Positions 1 through 26,779 of a stretch of 64,000 nt of DNA are shown here, piece by piece. Below the pieces are notes generated by a model. It worked only from the letters and a program-made list of their open reading frames with translations. It had not been told where the DNA came from and made no database searches. This DNA is from Cyclospora cayetanensis. Lineage: Eukaryota > Apicomplexa > Conoidasida > Eucoccidiorida > Eimeriidae. Both the position numbers and the translations under genes were made by a program. Where the stretch lies: assembly GCF_002999335.1 (NCBI RefSeq), contig NW_020312712.1, positions 62,001-126,000 of the forward strand, written 5' to 3'. Each line of letters opens with the position of its first letter. Position 1 is the stretch's first letter.

Positions 1-994
1 GCTCTACAGAGCAGCACAACACCGACACCCGTCAGAGACACCTCTAGTGGGGCGGCATGCGCTGGGCTCTGTCACGAGATCCCACAACGCTGACCTCCCC
101 AGTTGCCTGCTGTAGGCTTCCTTCCCTTTCTCCCCACTTTTCCCCTCCCCTCTTTTCCCTTCTTCGATCAGTGCCAGCTGCCCCTTTCGCCCTTCTGTGA
201 GACGCACTCCCTTCAGCGGTGCCTGAGGTGAGGCCGTCCGCTTCGCCTCAAGGCCCTTTGTCCGTGAAGCCTGCTCGATTCCTGCCATCTCCAACGAAGA
301 CGCCTCAGTCTGCAAAGATCTCAAATCCAGGATTGAGCTCACCCTTGGAAGCTCCTCATCTCCAGATGCCCTGCCCAGTCTTGACTCAGCACTCTGAACT
401 CTTGCAGTTGAGCACCCTACACGCTCAGCTTTCCCTGAAGAAAAGATCCGCTGGGAAGCACTCAACGGTTCTACGGGAAAAAGAAAAACGCAACACCCAG
501 AGAGGCTTCTACACATTGTACTCCGCCTCCTGCTGCCAGACCTGTGCGAGCAAGCGGGCTGCTGCAGACGTCATTCAGCCTTCCAACATGAACGCGCAAG
601 TTTGCTTCAAGAAAGCTATGCTGCTAACTGCGCTTGGGGCCGGGTGTCTGCGCAGACACCCGGCCCCAAGCGGGCTTCAGAGAGCCACTAGACAAGGAAT
701 GCGCGCGCTTGCCAGAAAGCACCGATAGAAAGAGAGGTAGAAAGAGGTATATACACATATATGTGTATCTGTAGAGGAAGAAAGAAAGGAGGAACGAGAG
801 ACAGAGAGAGATAGACGTAGAGTGGAAGACGGCGAGACGAAGAAGAGAGACAGAGAGACAGAAAGACGGAGCGAGAAAGAAAGAGGGATTTATAGAGAAG
901 GAAAGAAAGAAAGCGAATCAGCGGGAGGGAAAGATAGAGAGACAAAGAAAGAGACACCGAGCGGCCGGCTGCAGAAAGGGGATTTCTAGAAGCA
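1..994. other. non-coding flank with GA-rich tract
   Basis: No coding sequence is supported here. The stretch holds a perfect 42-bp palindrome (631-672) and, from about 724 to 960, a purine-rich GAGA/GAAAGA tract. Open frames across it are short and of low complexity, and none has a recognisable domain. It lies downstream of the minus-strand ApiAP2 gene and may include its 3' untranslated region. Confidence 0.5.
631..672. repeat. perfect 42-bp palindrome
   Basis: Each 21-base arm begins CGCTTGGGG and meets its exact reverse complement with no spacer; the centre is GTCTGC/GCAGAC. It is GC-rich, unlike the TA repeats common in the window. As single strand it would form a long hairpin, and as duplex a cruciform. 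Confidence 0.95.
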
Positions 995-2200
995 CTAGAC
1001 GGAGCTGCTGAAGGCCATGTGTATATATGTGTGGAGTCGGAAGGGCAGTGAGTGACAAGACGGCCTTCTCTTGCCTGCGGCTGTTGGATTTAAGAGGTGA
1101 TCGCGGCGTGTCTGGACGGCGAGTTCGTATCCCCTATCGAATCCAAACTTGTGAACTGGAAAATACATCTTCTTGGTGCCACTTTTCTTCGCGACCTGCG
1201 TCAGCCGAAACACCGCGAATTTCCCCGCCTTCCTTCACCCCGCGAACGAAGCACGTACTAAAGGAGAACCTACCCGAACAACGGCCGCTGCAAGTTGCAC
1301 GCGCTACGCTGTGGGGAGCAGGCCTGAGACTTCGTGGTGGCGTGTAGCATACCCATCGTCGGAAGAAGCGGTCGAAGCAGACGCCTTCCACCTTGGGCTT
1401 TTGCTTTGCGGCCTTTAGCAGCTGCAGTGTTGTGTAGTCTCCTTGTTGCTGCAACTGTGCCAGTCCGCTAGCTCGAGGGGAAGCTCCTAAGGAGGCGCTC
1501 GCCGCTGCGCTCGTCCCCACATCCGGCCTTAGCGAAGAGCTGCTGCTGCCTGAACAGAGTCTCGAAGAAGGACTAAACGTACTGCCACCGCTGCTGCTTC
1601 CATTCGTTGTAGAACGGGGGCTCTGTCCGTCGGCGGCAAGCTTCGCTGGACCCCGCATCTGCAGATGCAGATCGTGCACATGCGGCTCGTGGAAGTGCTG
1701 CTGCTTCCTTTGTTGCTGCTGAGACTCGAGCTGCAGGCGCTTCCACAGCAGCGAGACGAGAAGCTGCTGCTGCTGCATCTGGTGCAGCTCCTGCGTGCTG
1801 AGGTTCGTGCTCTGAGGAGAGGGCATTTCCTTCTCCTGCTGGTTGGGGGCCTCATAGAGCTGCTTCTCGGAGAGGTTCGATTCCCCGTCCTGTTGTTGCT
1901 GCTTCACTTGCAAGGATTTTAGCTTCTCCCTGATGCAGAGCAGCGCGTCCTTGACACTCGCCAGCTGCGGATTGTGCTGCATCTGGAGGTGCTGGGGGGG
2001 GTGGAGTTGGTGCTGCGCTTCGTAGAGGTGGTGCTGCTGCTGCTGCTGCGGGAGGGGCCGCTGCGACAGCTGCTGCTGTAGGATTTGCTGCTGGCTCTGG
2101 GGAGTGGAAGGCTGTCTGTCCCCCCCCAAAGCGTAAACTTCCCCAACGTCCGAAACGATCGAAGAGCTTGGAGGAGCCGGTTGAGTATCCATTTCATCTA
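995..2200 (-). CDS. ApiAP2-domain transcription factor (3' part, two exons)
   Basis: Sequence-specific DNA-binding protein of the plant-like AP2 family expanded in Apicomplexa, expected in the nucleus. Two exons are visible: 1353-2200 and 995-1195, joined in phase 0 across a 157-bp intron (donor GTATGC, acceptor ACGCAG). The first exon is rich in Gln, Ser and Pro and ends with the first AP2 strand, VEGVCFDRFFRRW. The second opens with VAKKSGTKKMYFPVHKFGF, the second half of the domain, so the intron cuts through the AP2 fold. The domain sits near the C-terminus. An ATG at 2192 could start the protein (about 347 residues), but TTTTCGCAG just upstream (acceptor at 2200, giving VDEMDT) suggests an internal exon with further 5' exons unfound. 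The family is confident; the N-terminus is not. Confidence 0.85.
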
Positions 2201-5200
2201 CTGCGAAAATTGGATAATAGGGAGAACTCGAAAAAGAAGTCGCTTTATGCTCACGCCAGCACGTTCGTGCTAACGGCTTTTAGCCCGGCCTTGTTTTCCA
2301 AAGAGGCCTTCCTGCGATAGTCTTTATGGATTTTTGTATGTATGTGTATATGTGTATGTATGTACGTGTATGTGTGCATGTAGGCGTGTATGTAAGCGTC
2401 GGTGAAAATCGCTGTAGAGTAGGTCTTGTGTTTTGGACGTGCATACGTATATATCTATGTATGTGGTCCTCGACGACTGCGTAGATGACTTTGCCCACCT
2501 TCTTCGAGCCGCCACATGCTGCTGCAGCGGTGAGCGCTCAACGCGAAACACACCTTCTTAATTTCTACAGAGAAGACGTACAGCAGCTGGCAACGCCACT
2601 TTTCGCCAGAGTCTGTAAGGCCTTGAGCCTTGTAGGGGGCACCCGCACTTCCGGCTAGGTTATCTGGAGCGCAGACTTGGGCTCTCCCTCAGGATCTCGG
2701 AGCGCCTTTGGACTTGGGAATAAGCCTCTAAGGAAGGTAAATGGACTTCTTTTACCCTCCGAACACTTGAGTTCGAGCCGGACGGTTACAGGGCATCCAG
2801 CGCCACACTTTTCAGCGATCAGTGCTCCTGACCGCCCCGCTTAACCGCTGCACAACTTTACTGCTGTGAGCTCGAAGGAGTGCTCGAAATGTCAAAAGAG
2901 GAAGAAAAAGGCGTAAGATGACGCGCAAAAGGCAGACTAAAAGGCCTTGCAAAGCCGCCGATCCGGCTCGAGGGTGTGGTGGGTCTTTCTTCCCTGGGGA
3001 GCGACCAGCGGCTCGGGAGGCGCCAGCGTAATCTCGGCTAAAAGGAGAAGTATGCACAGAGAAAGGCCAAGAAAGAAGGCGCGTTTTGAGTGCCTCGAGA
3101 TGTGAAGCGTCGCGAAGAGACTGCTTGCCCTTTACTCAACGAGACTAAGGCGGTGAGGCTACATGGCATTCGCTCTCGCTCTCCTTCTCGGCGCGCCCTG
3201 AAGCGACTGAAGGCGCTTTCCCCTGGAACGGCTCGAAATTGGTAGATCACCCCTGCAAAACTCCTTAGTAAAGCAGTGTTTCTTCATGCGCAAGGAACGA
3301 AGAGAAGAAGGCAGCAAACTAAACACCAAAACAAAGGGGTGGAGCAAGGCAGAGCAGCCCCTCTTTGCCACGCCACGCCCTGGTGGCACTGGGTAACACT
3401 TGCGAAAAGACCCCCCATTTCACCGTATTTTACCGACGAATTCGCACACAGTCCTCATTACGAGGCGTTTAATCCGCGATTGAAGCGTGCGAGTCCATCT
3501 ACAAGACGAGATACGGGACAAAGAGACTCTGCAAGGTCATAAGATTCTTCCACCCCACGTTGCTTCTGACAGCGCCACACTGTCTTGAGGCAACGCATCC
3601 ACACACACACAGAGAAATGGCCCCTCAGTGCCCTCAAAAACAGTCAATTCTCCTTCTTATTTTCTCCTTCATTGGGTCGACTAGGGCGTAAAGGCTCTTG
3701 CCCTCCTTCCTCCAATGCCGCGCATCCCAGTAGCTGCGCTCTCTCGCGCTCTGCCCCCTGCTTCAAGGGCCAGAGTAAAAATGTGTGTGAATCCCCGACT
3801 CTTTTGCTTTGTAATTCCAGTTTGAGCCATGGTGTCTAAAACCAATATCATTTATTTGCATTAATAAAGGTTTTCAAGGTCCTATTTCGTGCTTGTTTGT
3901 CCTAATTTCGTCCCAGGCCTGAGGGTCGACCCCTCACCGCGCAGGCAGCGTTCTCTTACATTGCAACAGGAGGCTTAAAGGGCGTCGTGAGCGGTAAAGA
4001 AAGAGGAAAATGAAAAAGCCACTTGAGCAGGTGCCCCTTCGGCGCATCACAACATATCCACACACAACACGGGCCATCTCGTTTGCTTATTCCTCCAACA
4101 CCAGTCCTTCTGTGTAACGCGCTTTAGCATGCGCAAGTGCTGCCTCTGAAGCTGTCGTTTCTATGGGCTGAAACAGGAGCCAGAGACTCCTTTAAGCCGA
4201 CCGGAAGGTCTCCCAGTTGCTGACCAGTCGACAGTCTCTGTGGCGGGGTGCACCCAAGCCAGCACGAGCGTCTCAGGGAGTTTTCCTTGGTAAGCAGCGC
4301 ACGAGGCTAGAGAACCGAGCAAGCAAGGGAGTCAAATGCGAACTAAAGAACGCTGAAGGGCAGTGAAATGTACAAAGTACGCACAAGGGAGAGGAGCCTT
4401 TTGGGGCCCTGGTGGGTAGCTGAACGCTTAGGAGTCCATACACAAGACTCGGCTGTAGAGTCTTGGTGTAGGGTAAAAGAGGAAGGGGAGGAGGGGTATG
4501 CCAGCAAACTCTCCCCTCGACGAATTCGTTAGAAAGGCTATGTGTGCGACACTAGAACGAGGGGAATGAAGGCTCCACCCATCACGTCCTATAGGCCTCG
4601 AAGTCTCTTTGCTGAAAGCAATTTTGTGTGAGCTCTTCCGTGCATCTTGCTGAATTCACAGCCTCAGGCCTATCCGAGTTGAGCTCAGTACACAATTAGT
4701 TTTCGCTATGTTTCCAACCTCAGATACCACCCTAGAATGCTTTCCTGAATTGCCACTTGGAGGCGGAAAGCCAGCACAACCCAACCCCCATCCTCCTGCC
4801 CCCGAACCACAGACTCACACTGGTAGTCTTCTAATACGCGGCTTCCTCTTCTTCACTTTGCACAGTTGCTGCGGCGTCTCGTGACACTGCCATGGCCTCG
4901 CTAGAGCCACATGCCTCGGCGGCTAGAGGGCAGGCTCCCCCATTCTTCTTGGCTGTGCTTCGAGGCCTTTGCGCGCACTCCCCGTGAGAGGTACACGCAA
5001 ATCGGCTAAGCCGGGAGCTGTCTGCCCTATCCTCAAACAAAGCACCCAATATCAGAGCTAAGCCCTCAAAGCTACAGGCCCCAACTGCATCAATGCTCTA
5101 CCCGAAGAGCTGCATGCAGCCTACGCCGCCAAGCGCTAAACCGACCGACTCCCCCACACCCCCTGGCCTCACTCTCGCGACGGCAGAGCTCCTGCGAGGC

Positions 5201-7346
5201 GCAGTGTGCCAAAGCACCTGCCGCACATGACAAGTGCAGCCACAGCGGCTTATTAATCCCTGCCCCTCAAGGTCCAGGTGCCTGGCCTCGATCTCATCCG
5301 ACAAGCACAGTTTTCAGCCGTTGCTCTGCGCAGCACACCTGCTGCTTAGGGGACGTTGTGCAGTAGTCTATGTGATAGCGGCTTTCCACTGATACGTGCC
5401 GTCTCGGGTTCCTACTCAATCCTTATGCCCGATTCCCTCGGCAACCACACACGCCTTAGTACGACTGCCTCGGAGTGTACAGGGCCCCCCCTCCCCTTCG
5501 AGCGAAAGATGCGTGGCAGCAGAGAGCATACATACTGAATGCGACGATGAGCTTTCTGTTCCCGCAAAGCTGCCTACGTGGCAGCCGGCACAGCCTAGAA
5601 AGAAAAACTGCTTTACTGACCCCCGTTGCCCCCCCTTTCCCCCCTCTAGGGGGGCAGTCAAGGCGGCAGACGGACGGACAGACCGGGTGAGATAGCTATG
5701 AGGGGAAGAGCTGAAAATGCGCGAAGGAGGAGATGTTCTTTTGTGCCTTGCCCCTCCACTACAACATCCAAGAGAACGCAACAAACAGCGCGGATGCAGA
5801 ACTGCCATGCAGCACGGCCGACGTTGAAGACCCGCAGCAGCAACAACACAAATTTATATATCTAGAGATACGGCGCACACACATACACACTCCGAAGAAA
5901 AAGAAGGCAAATGGAATAAGAGAAGGCAAAGAGGCTGCAGCCATCATCAGGGCCACATGGAAACACGAAGCTGCACTGCTGCCCTCTCCAGAGCAGCAGG
6001 CTTTTTGACTTGAACGGAGATTCACAAATCGAAGAACCCGTATCTCCGCAAGCCTTGGGGGGAAGGGAGGGATAGCGAGGGGAGATTTAACCGACATAGA
6101 GGACGCAATGCAAACATGCAAGCGACTGCCGTAGGCAAGGCTCTTGCATGGACACGATATCCTAAGGAAGAGGCAAACCCACAGGCAGCTTTTGCCCTGT
6201 GCACAGGAAATTTTCTCAGAAAGTCAGCCTTATCCGGGAATTTTTCGAACTCTCCCGTGCACCCTCCCCCTCGCCCTCCCCACCTTCCCCATGTTGTGTG
6301 GCTTTCGATCATCTCGGCAAGACAGCTTTCATGCAGAAACGGAGGAACCTTTTCGACTTTCAACAACGTGAAATATATATATACATATATATATGTATAT
6401 ATATATAGGCTCGGGGGCTTGAGCAGCACGATGCGGGCAACAACCGCCGTCATCAGAAATCCTACCGCAAGGTGGCATCCCCCTGGCTAGAGACGTTTTG
6501 CTGCTGGGGCTCGGGAGGTCCTACATATATATATAAATATATAAATATATATATATATAATGGCGATGGTAGACACTGCCGGCACGCTGCGCGCGGGGGG
6601 AGGGGGAAGAATGGGGGATGCTGCTGTTGCTGCACAAAAAGTGGAAGGCAGCCTGGAGTTTTTGATTCAAGCTGCTGCACAACTTCCGAGGCCAGTTTGC
6701 AGCGTGGTTTATGGATGTGTGTGCCAGGGGTAGCCTGCGCGATAGTGCCTTGATGAAAGGCCTCCTGGAAGGAACTGCGTAGAGGGCTTCCAGCTGGAAA
6801 TAGACAACCCCCAGACTAAAACCGCGCCTCCCTCCCTCAAAAAAGCAACAATTACACGAGCTTCTTGGAAGTCACCTCGCGTCTCTAGAACGTGTAGGCA
6901 CACACACAGACACACACACAACAACACATGAAACTCCTAATCAGAGCCGCAGGAGTGGTCGTCCACACGAGCGCAAGACAACCACTTCAACGACACACAC
7001 ACCAAGCGCTCTCAACACAGCAGCAGCAGCACCAGATGCAATTGCAGTGCCTATCTACCATACCCATCCTCACAAATCCACGACTGCCAACACCCGTATA
7101 GACATATGTATACATATATAAACACATCTATACATACATATATATGTACATGCATACAAATGGCATTTTTCTTTTTTGCATAACACACAGCTGAAAGCCC
7201 CGTGCCTACAGCGCCTCTGTACATTATATGGACCCTCTCTCCCTCGACCAACCAAACCGTGAGCGTGCAGCGAGCTTGCTCATGCAACAACCGCCTATCT
7301 TTAGGATCTGCGAGCTTCTTTCAACGGCTGGCACGTATTCTACAGG
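2201..7346. other. intergenic or untranslated region, no supported gene
   Basis: About 5 kb between the ApiAP2 exons and the 3' end of the ATPase. It contains CATA/TATG repeats (2335-2400, 6370-6410, 6525-6560, 7100-7160) and short open frames. A minus-strand frame at 4831-5049 ending in an acidic tail and one at 5098-5304 are the least bad candidates, but neither has a recognisable domain or clear splice partners. Upstream ApiAP2 exons may lie in the left part. Confidence 0.4.
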
Positions 7347-21934
<14,588 letters not shown>

Positions 21935-22511
21935 GCGGCTTGATCAGATACAGCGCGTCGGCAGCAGCACACACTATGCGTGAACTCTCGCCGCTGCTGG
22001 ACTTCCTCCAAGATGCCGCGGAGGCACTCGAGCGAGACACTGAGCGGCGGAACGGAGGCTTCTGCGGCGCATACGAAAAAGGAACGGTGCTGCCTGCGCG
22101 TGCGAAGGAGCTGCGATCGAAGGCGTTGAAGCGTGGTCGGCAGCCTTATAGAAATGCCCTAGGCCCTGCCGAAGCGCAGTTGTGAGTACGGCGCTTCACT
22201 GCACGTACCCCGGACAGGGAAGAAAGTCGCTAGAAAGCGGGAACGGAGAGCAATCGGATGCCCTCTATGCGGAATAAAACGCATAAATTCCAATTACAAA
22301 TGGCATTTAGATTTCAGAGGACAAAGGCGAACACAGCGTGCAAAACGGTGGGTTCCTTCCTCACTACTGTGCCAGGTATATGTATATATACGTGTATATG
22401 CATATATAACGCGTCTGCGCAGCGCCAGACTGCAGCTGTATCTGCAGCTCCCCGTCCGCGCAAGGCCAGAAACTCGCGCTTAAATAGCCTAAAGGAGGGC
22501 TAAATGCACAT
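21935..22511. other. intergenic, presumed ATP4 promoter region
   Basis: 577 bases between the first ATPase codon and the 3' end of the next minus-strand gene. No supported coding sequence; the plus-strand frame at 21940-22185 has no domain. A TA-rich patch lies at 22376-22410. The ATPase promoter should be here because both flanking genes read leftwards. Confidence 0.45.
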
Positions 22512-25500
22512 TTACGAGTCTAAGAGAGCGCACAAGAGAGAGCGCAGGTCGGCAGCAGCAGCCTCTCGGAGGCTGCTGCCCTCCACCTCTGCTGCTCTCA
22601 TTGTGGATGCTCTCTCGCTCTCACCGCACCGTGGTGGCCAGCATGGCCTACGCGAATGCCACTCCTCATTAGGCATAGAAATTGATGCGCTTCTAGCCCC
22701 CATTACCGTTACTCTGCGCGTTAAAGTGCACAATTCACTGAAATAGCCGTGAGAAGCATATTACCCAAGTCTTGTTGTGAACTCCTTGCCCCTGCGGGCT
22801 GCTGCAGCATGTGCTCCGTCTGCAGCGCTGCACCAGACTTCGAAAAATAGATAAAATAGAAGGCCGTTTTAGGTCTCGTGGGCAAGTCAATAAAGTCTGC
22901 TGCGCTTGGCAGCCTTTAATAGGGACACCCCGTAGGCGACTCTGGCCGCAACACACACGAGCAACACAACAGCCACAACAGACCTGCGAGAACAGACACT
23001 TCTCCACAGGTTCTTTTCGAAGGATACACCGAAATCGGCGGAAAGCTGGGACGCGAAAGCTCTCTCTAACAGTCTCGATTCTCTGTGCAGACTCGTGTTT
23101 GCCTATCGTTCGGCAACCCACTGCCTTAGATGCCGCTTAATAACAGTGTGGGTGCTACCTAGTAGGCCCATCCAACGCAGCCCCCTCCACGCGTCCTCAG
23201 CTTTCAGTTCAAACTCGGCTTTCAGTAAATATCCCTGCAAGCTCCAGAAGCGGCTGCCTCTGCTTCCTAGAGGGTGAATGCGCGTCCGCTCATGGTATGT
23301 ACGAAGAGAGGCCACCAACGTCAGCTGTAGCGGGGTGTCCGCCTTCATTCAGGCAGTTTATCTCTCTCCCATACGCTGGATTCAAGTCAGAATGCACAAA
23401 GACCCAGCTGGCATTTGGTCTGGCTCACTGTATTACAGCCTATGCCTGCAAAGCACAACTAATTCGCTTCCTGCTGTACGAATCCACGGTGTGTGCTACC
23501 GGCAACGCTCCCTCTAAGGTTTGCGCGGCAAACACTTCTCTCGTATCGTATTACAAACTTTAAGCGAGTTTTCGAGCTCCTCCTAAGAGCATTCCCTATT
23601 TTCCTATTCCCCCCTCCATCCGTATGCCCTACATGAGGGGAGAGGAGGAGCTAAGGTGCGGCGCAGCTGCACCCTCTACGCATTAGAGACAGTCGCAGCG
23701 AGTTGCACATGGCACCTCGCGTGCACAACACTGCATCCTGTTGTATCGAGCTACCGATCCCCTGAAGAAAACGTACGAAACGACAAAACACACAGTTGGT
23801 GGACTAGTAATCATACTAAACTATGTGTAGTTTGGCAGAAACTGACTATGCGCAGCCTTTAACCCCTGCACAGCCTTTGGAGCACAGAGAGCCGTGCTGC
23901 CGTGCAAAGACATCCTAAGCCAGGCAAAAGCATCCGTAGAAACAGTGCATCGACAGCTTAATTGAATGAACGCATCGCTGTATTCAAGCACAGAATATTT
24001 TATTGGAAGCCTCTAGAAAGGTAAATGCACGATGGACAAATGCCCGGTAGACAGCAGAGAAGGATGAAACGAGAACGAGGCTTTGGCATAATCTCGAGGT
24101 CCACAGAAAGCCAGGCTTCCAGGGACTCTCCTATGTAAATACCGTTCTAGTCCTATCTGTGTCGATTCCATGCAGGTCTACCTGAGACTTGCAGAATCCT
24201 CATTTCGGGAGATCTGCAACTCATTACATTTTGCCAGTCGCCCTACGAACCTACGATGCATGTGCAGCTTTTTAGCAGAAAGTGTGGAACTATTTAGGGT
24301 GGGTCGCAATCTCATACCGTATGCTGTAAAATCTGAGCACTACAGCAGCACTGATGGGATTCAAGCGCCTTCATGGCTCACAGGTGCTAGTAGCTATGCC
24401 AGTGGTGCAACGACTTTCTCAGGAATCTCTGCTATTCAGATATCTTTTGAACTGACACAAAGGATATTTTACACACCAAGTTGCGCCCCCATAAAGTCTT
24501 CTTGATGTTGGATTCCGTGTATGCCCTCCTTTGCGAAGAGACGCGTCACAAGCGCGTAGTTGCTTGAGCGTTCTTGGAGTGACACAGCAGACACACTGCA
24601 CCTCCACGAGCTATGCGTGAAAACTAACTCTCAGGGCTCTTAGCCTACCCCAGAAAGATGCACGAATGCCGCACATCTTTAAAGGGTTCCCATGGGTGCT
24701 TTTGTATGCATCTGCTTCTGCGCCCCTAAGTTTTGAGAACTACAACCACAACGCTCATGCGAGCGGCGTTACCTGAGTCGCATCTGCAGCTTTTTAGGTG
24801 AGAGGGCGTCGATGCCCCGCCTCCTGAGAACCCCAAATAAATCAAAGCTACTCAGTTCTCAGAGAAGCGTAGAAGAAGGATCGCACTTGGCTTCGTGCCC
24901 TCAGCTGACCCTTCTCCGTTGTCAGTTGGCAAACTCTTCTCATCTTCAGCTCGAGAATTCGCTGCACCTCCATTTGTCGCAAAAGCAGGCCTTTTCTGAG
25001 GGTAGACTGCACCTGTGACGGATTGTGGGCAAGGTGCAGTTTTGCAGTGTCAAGTGGAAAGTCAACATGCACGCCACTAGGCGGATGCAAGAGAGGAAAC
25101 GAAAAGTGTGCGCAGAAACAGACAAGGCCGCTTGCCTCTTTTGTGTTGTCGCTCTGTATTTGCAGCATTAGCTGTTCGCACTCATTCGTAAGCTGTGACC
25201 TGGGGAGCGACCTCTGCTGCAGGCTACAAAATTATTCTGTGCATGCATTGTGTGCACACCTACGCTCAAGCGCCGATGCTCTTATAGACTCGAGAGCGCG
25301 TTTCTTAGCGCACAGCTCTTCCTTCAGAACCTGAACTCCAGCCTGGAGCGCCCTTTGTTCTGTTCCTTGGGTGCTGTTTGCATGCGCTGTGCAAATGGCG
25401 ACGGCGGTAACTGCCTGACTGGCCGCTTGTACGGTGCTTATTTCCCTAATTATGGACCGATGTGAAATTTCTAAACGCTCAGCCTCCTTTCTCGTTGCCT

Positions 25501-25585
25501 CTAGCTCCTCCAGTTTTGAGTCGGTCGTGCTTCTCAGGATTTCAAGGTGAACTAAGGCCGGCAAGGGAAGCTGTTTTTGTTCCAT
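22512..25585 (-). CDS. coiled-coil protein, unidentified, multi-exon
   Basis: Not recognised. Exons that join in phase: 25260-25585, 25136-25223 (GC donor GAG/GCAAGC; alternative GT donor at 25124), 24910-25012, 24773-24823, an exon ending at 23159, 22984-23120, 22765-22819, and a last exon of about 22512-22728 with a stop at 22512. One or more joins between 24910 and 23159 are unresolved. The N-terminal part is heptad-like, with segments LEELEATRKEAERLEIS, ECEQLMLQIQSDNTKE and RQMEVQRILELKMRRV, so it should form a long coiled coil. A middle part, FWSLQGYLLKAEFELKAEDA, is helical and basic/acidic. No catalytic motif, signal peptide or membrane segment is visible. The start at 25585 is an ATG, but GGTGTAG upstream could be an acceptor. 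A cytoskeletal or scaffold role is only a guess from the coiled coil. Confidence 0.6.
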
Positions 25586-26779
25586 TACGCCGCCTAACCC
25601 GAGGGCAGTCTACACCAGATCCAAGGTTTCACAGCATAGCAGAGGAATGGCTCAGCGATGAATTGTGCATACTCATCCGCTTTGACGACATATGGGCATG
25701 CGACATGAACTGTGAGAACTGCAGTGGAACTGGCCATACACCCGCCGGGATCAAAAATATATTGCACAGAGAAGGGGAATGACCCATATTAGAGACAGCT
25801 CTTATTTTGTCATTTTACAAACTTATTCGTAGTGCACGCTAGGAAACTTAGTCGGAGCGCTGAAAGCAGCCCCAGTGACGGTTTTCTCTACTTTTCCCAA
25901 ATTGTTGAATGTTCTTCGGGACCATATGTGTGTATCACAATGCGATGCTTGCATATAGAGAAATGTGTAGAACAAGGCGAAGGGTGTGGTTCCTGGCGCA
26001 TTCAATTGGTCATGAGGTGATCAGTTTGCGGTGAGATCTGATCGGCCGCAGAACTGGCATGTGGCACGGCGTTCCACGCCATTGAACGCAGCATGATACC
26101 AATGAGAAAAAGATTCAAAGAGAACATTATATATATATAGATGCCTGAAGGAGTTGCGACAAAGCGCCGAAATATACCCGAGAGCAGATTCGCCCTTTCC
26201 GTTGTGGACTCGCAGTAGAGCAGTCTCTTGCATTGGGGTTATCAACAGGGTGCGCCGCCCGCGTAGGGCGTTCCCAGCATGAGTTCATGAGACTTGTGCT
26301 CAATGTGATCAAAATAAAGATGCCTTCTACGATTTCCCATTTGACTCTCTATGGCACTCACAAAGAGAGGAGCGAAGGCTGGACGCAACAGAGTCTCTAG
26401 ACGTTCCGGTGGTCGCCTAGGCGAACACCGTACCGGCCCGGTCCTATGTCTGCAGCCTTCTCGTACATCTCGACCAGTGCCTCAAGTGGGCTTTCATGAA
26501 GCAAATTTGAGGTGTCGTTCTTCATTTAAGAGCGCTCTTTACTCCGGGGAAACGCAAGCAGTTCAGCCGGCCTAAAACGATCGCTGCAACGGGACGACGC
26601 CATCCAAAACGTTGCGATGAATGATGCCTCTTGAGAGAAAGAAAGCATTCAATCCCCACCTACGACAGCTCTTTAGCTCTGGCTTTTGAGGAATTCGACC
26701 CTGTGGACGCTCAGGTTGGCTCTGGAGTGGCATATCGAGGAACTCAGACTCAAAGAGAAAAGGTGGCGCGGCGTACGTC
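25586..26779. other. intergenic between divergent genes
   Basis: Lies between the start of the minus-strand coiled-coil gene and the start of the plus-strand secreted protein, so it should carry both promoters. Open frames are short and unsupported. A small TA tract sits at 26127-26140. Confidence 0.4.

Noticed and set aside
1665..1922. Leu-rich plus-strand open frame
   Set aside because: Antisense of the Gln/CAG-rich ApiAP2 exon; CTG runs read as poly-Leu.
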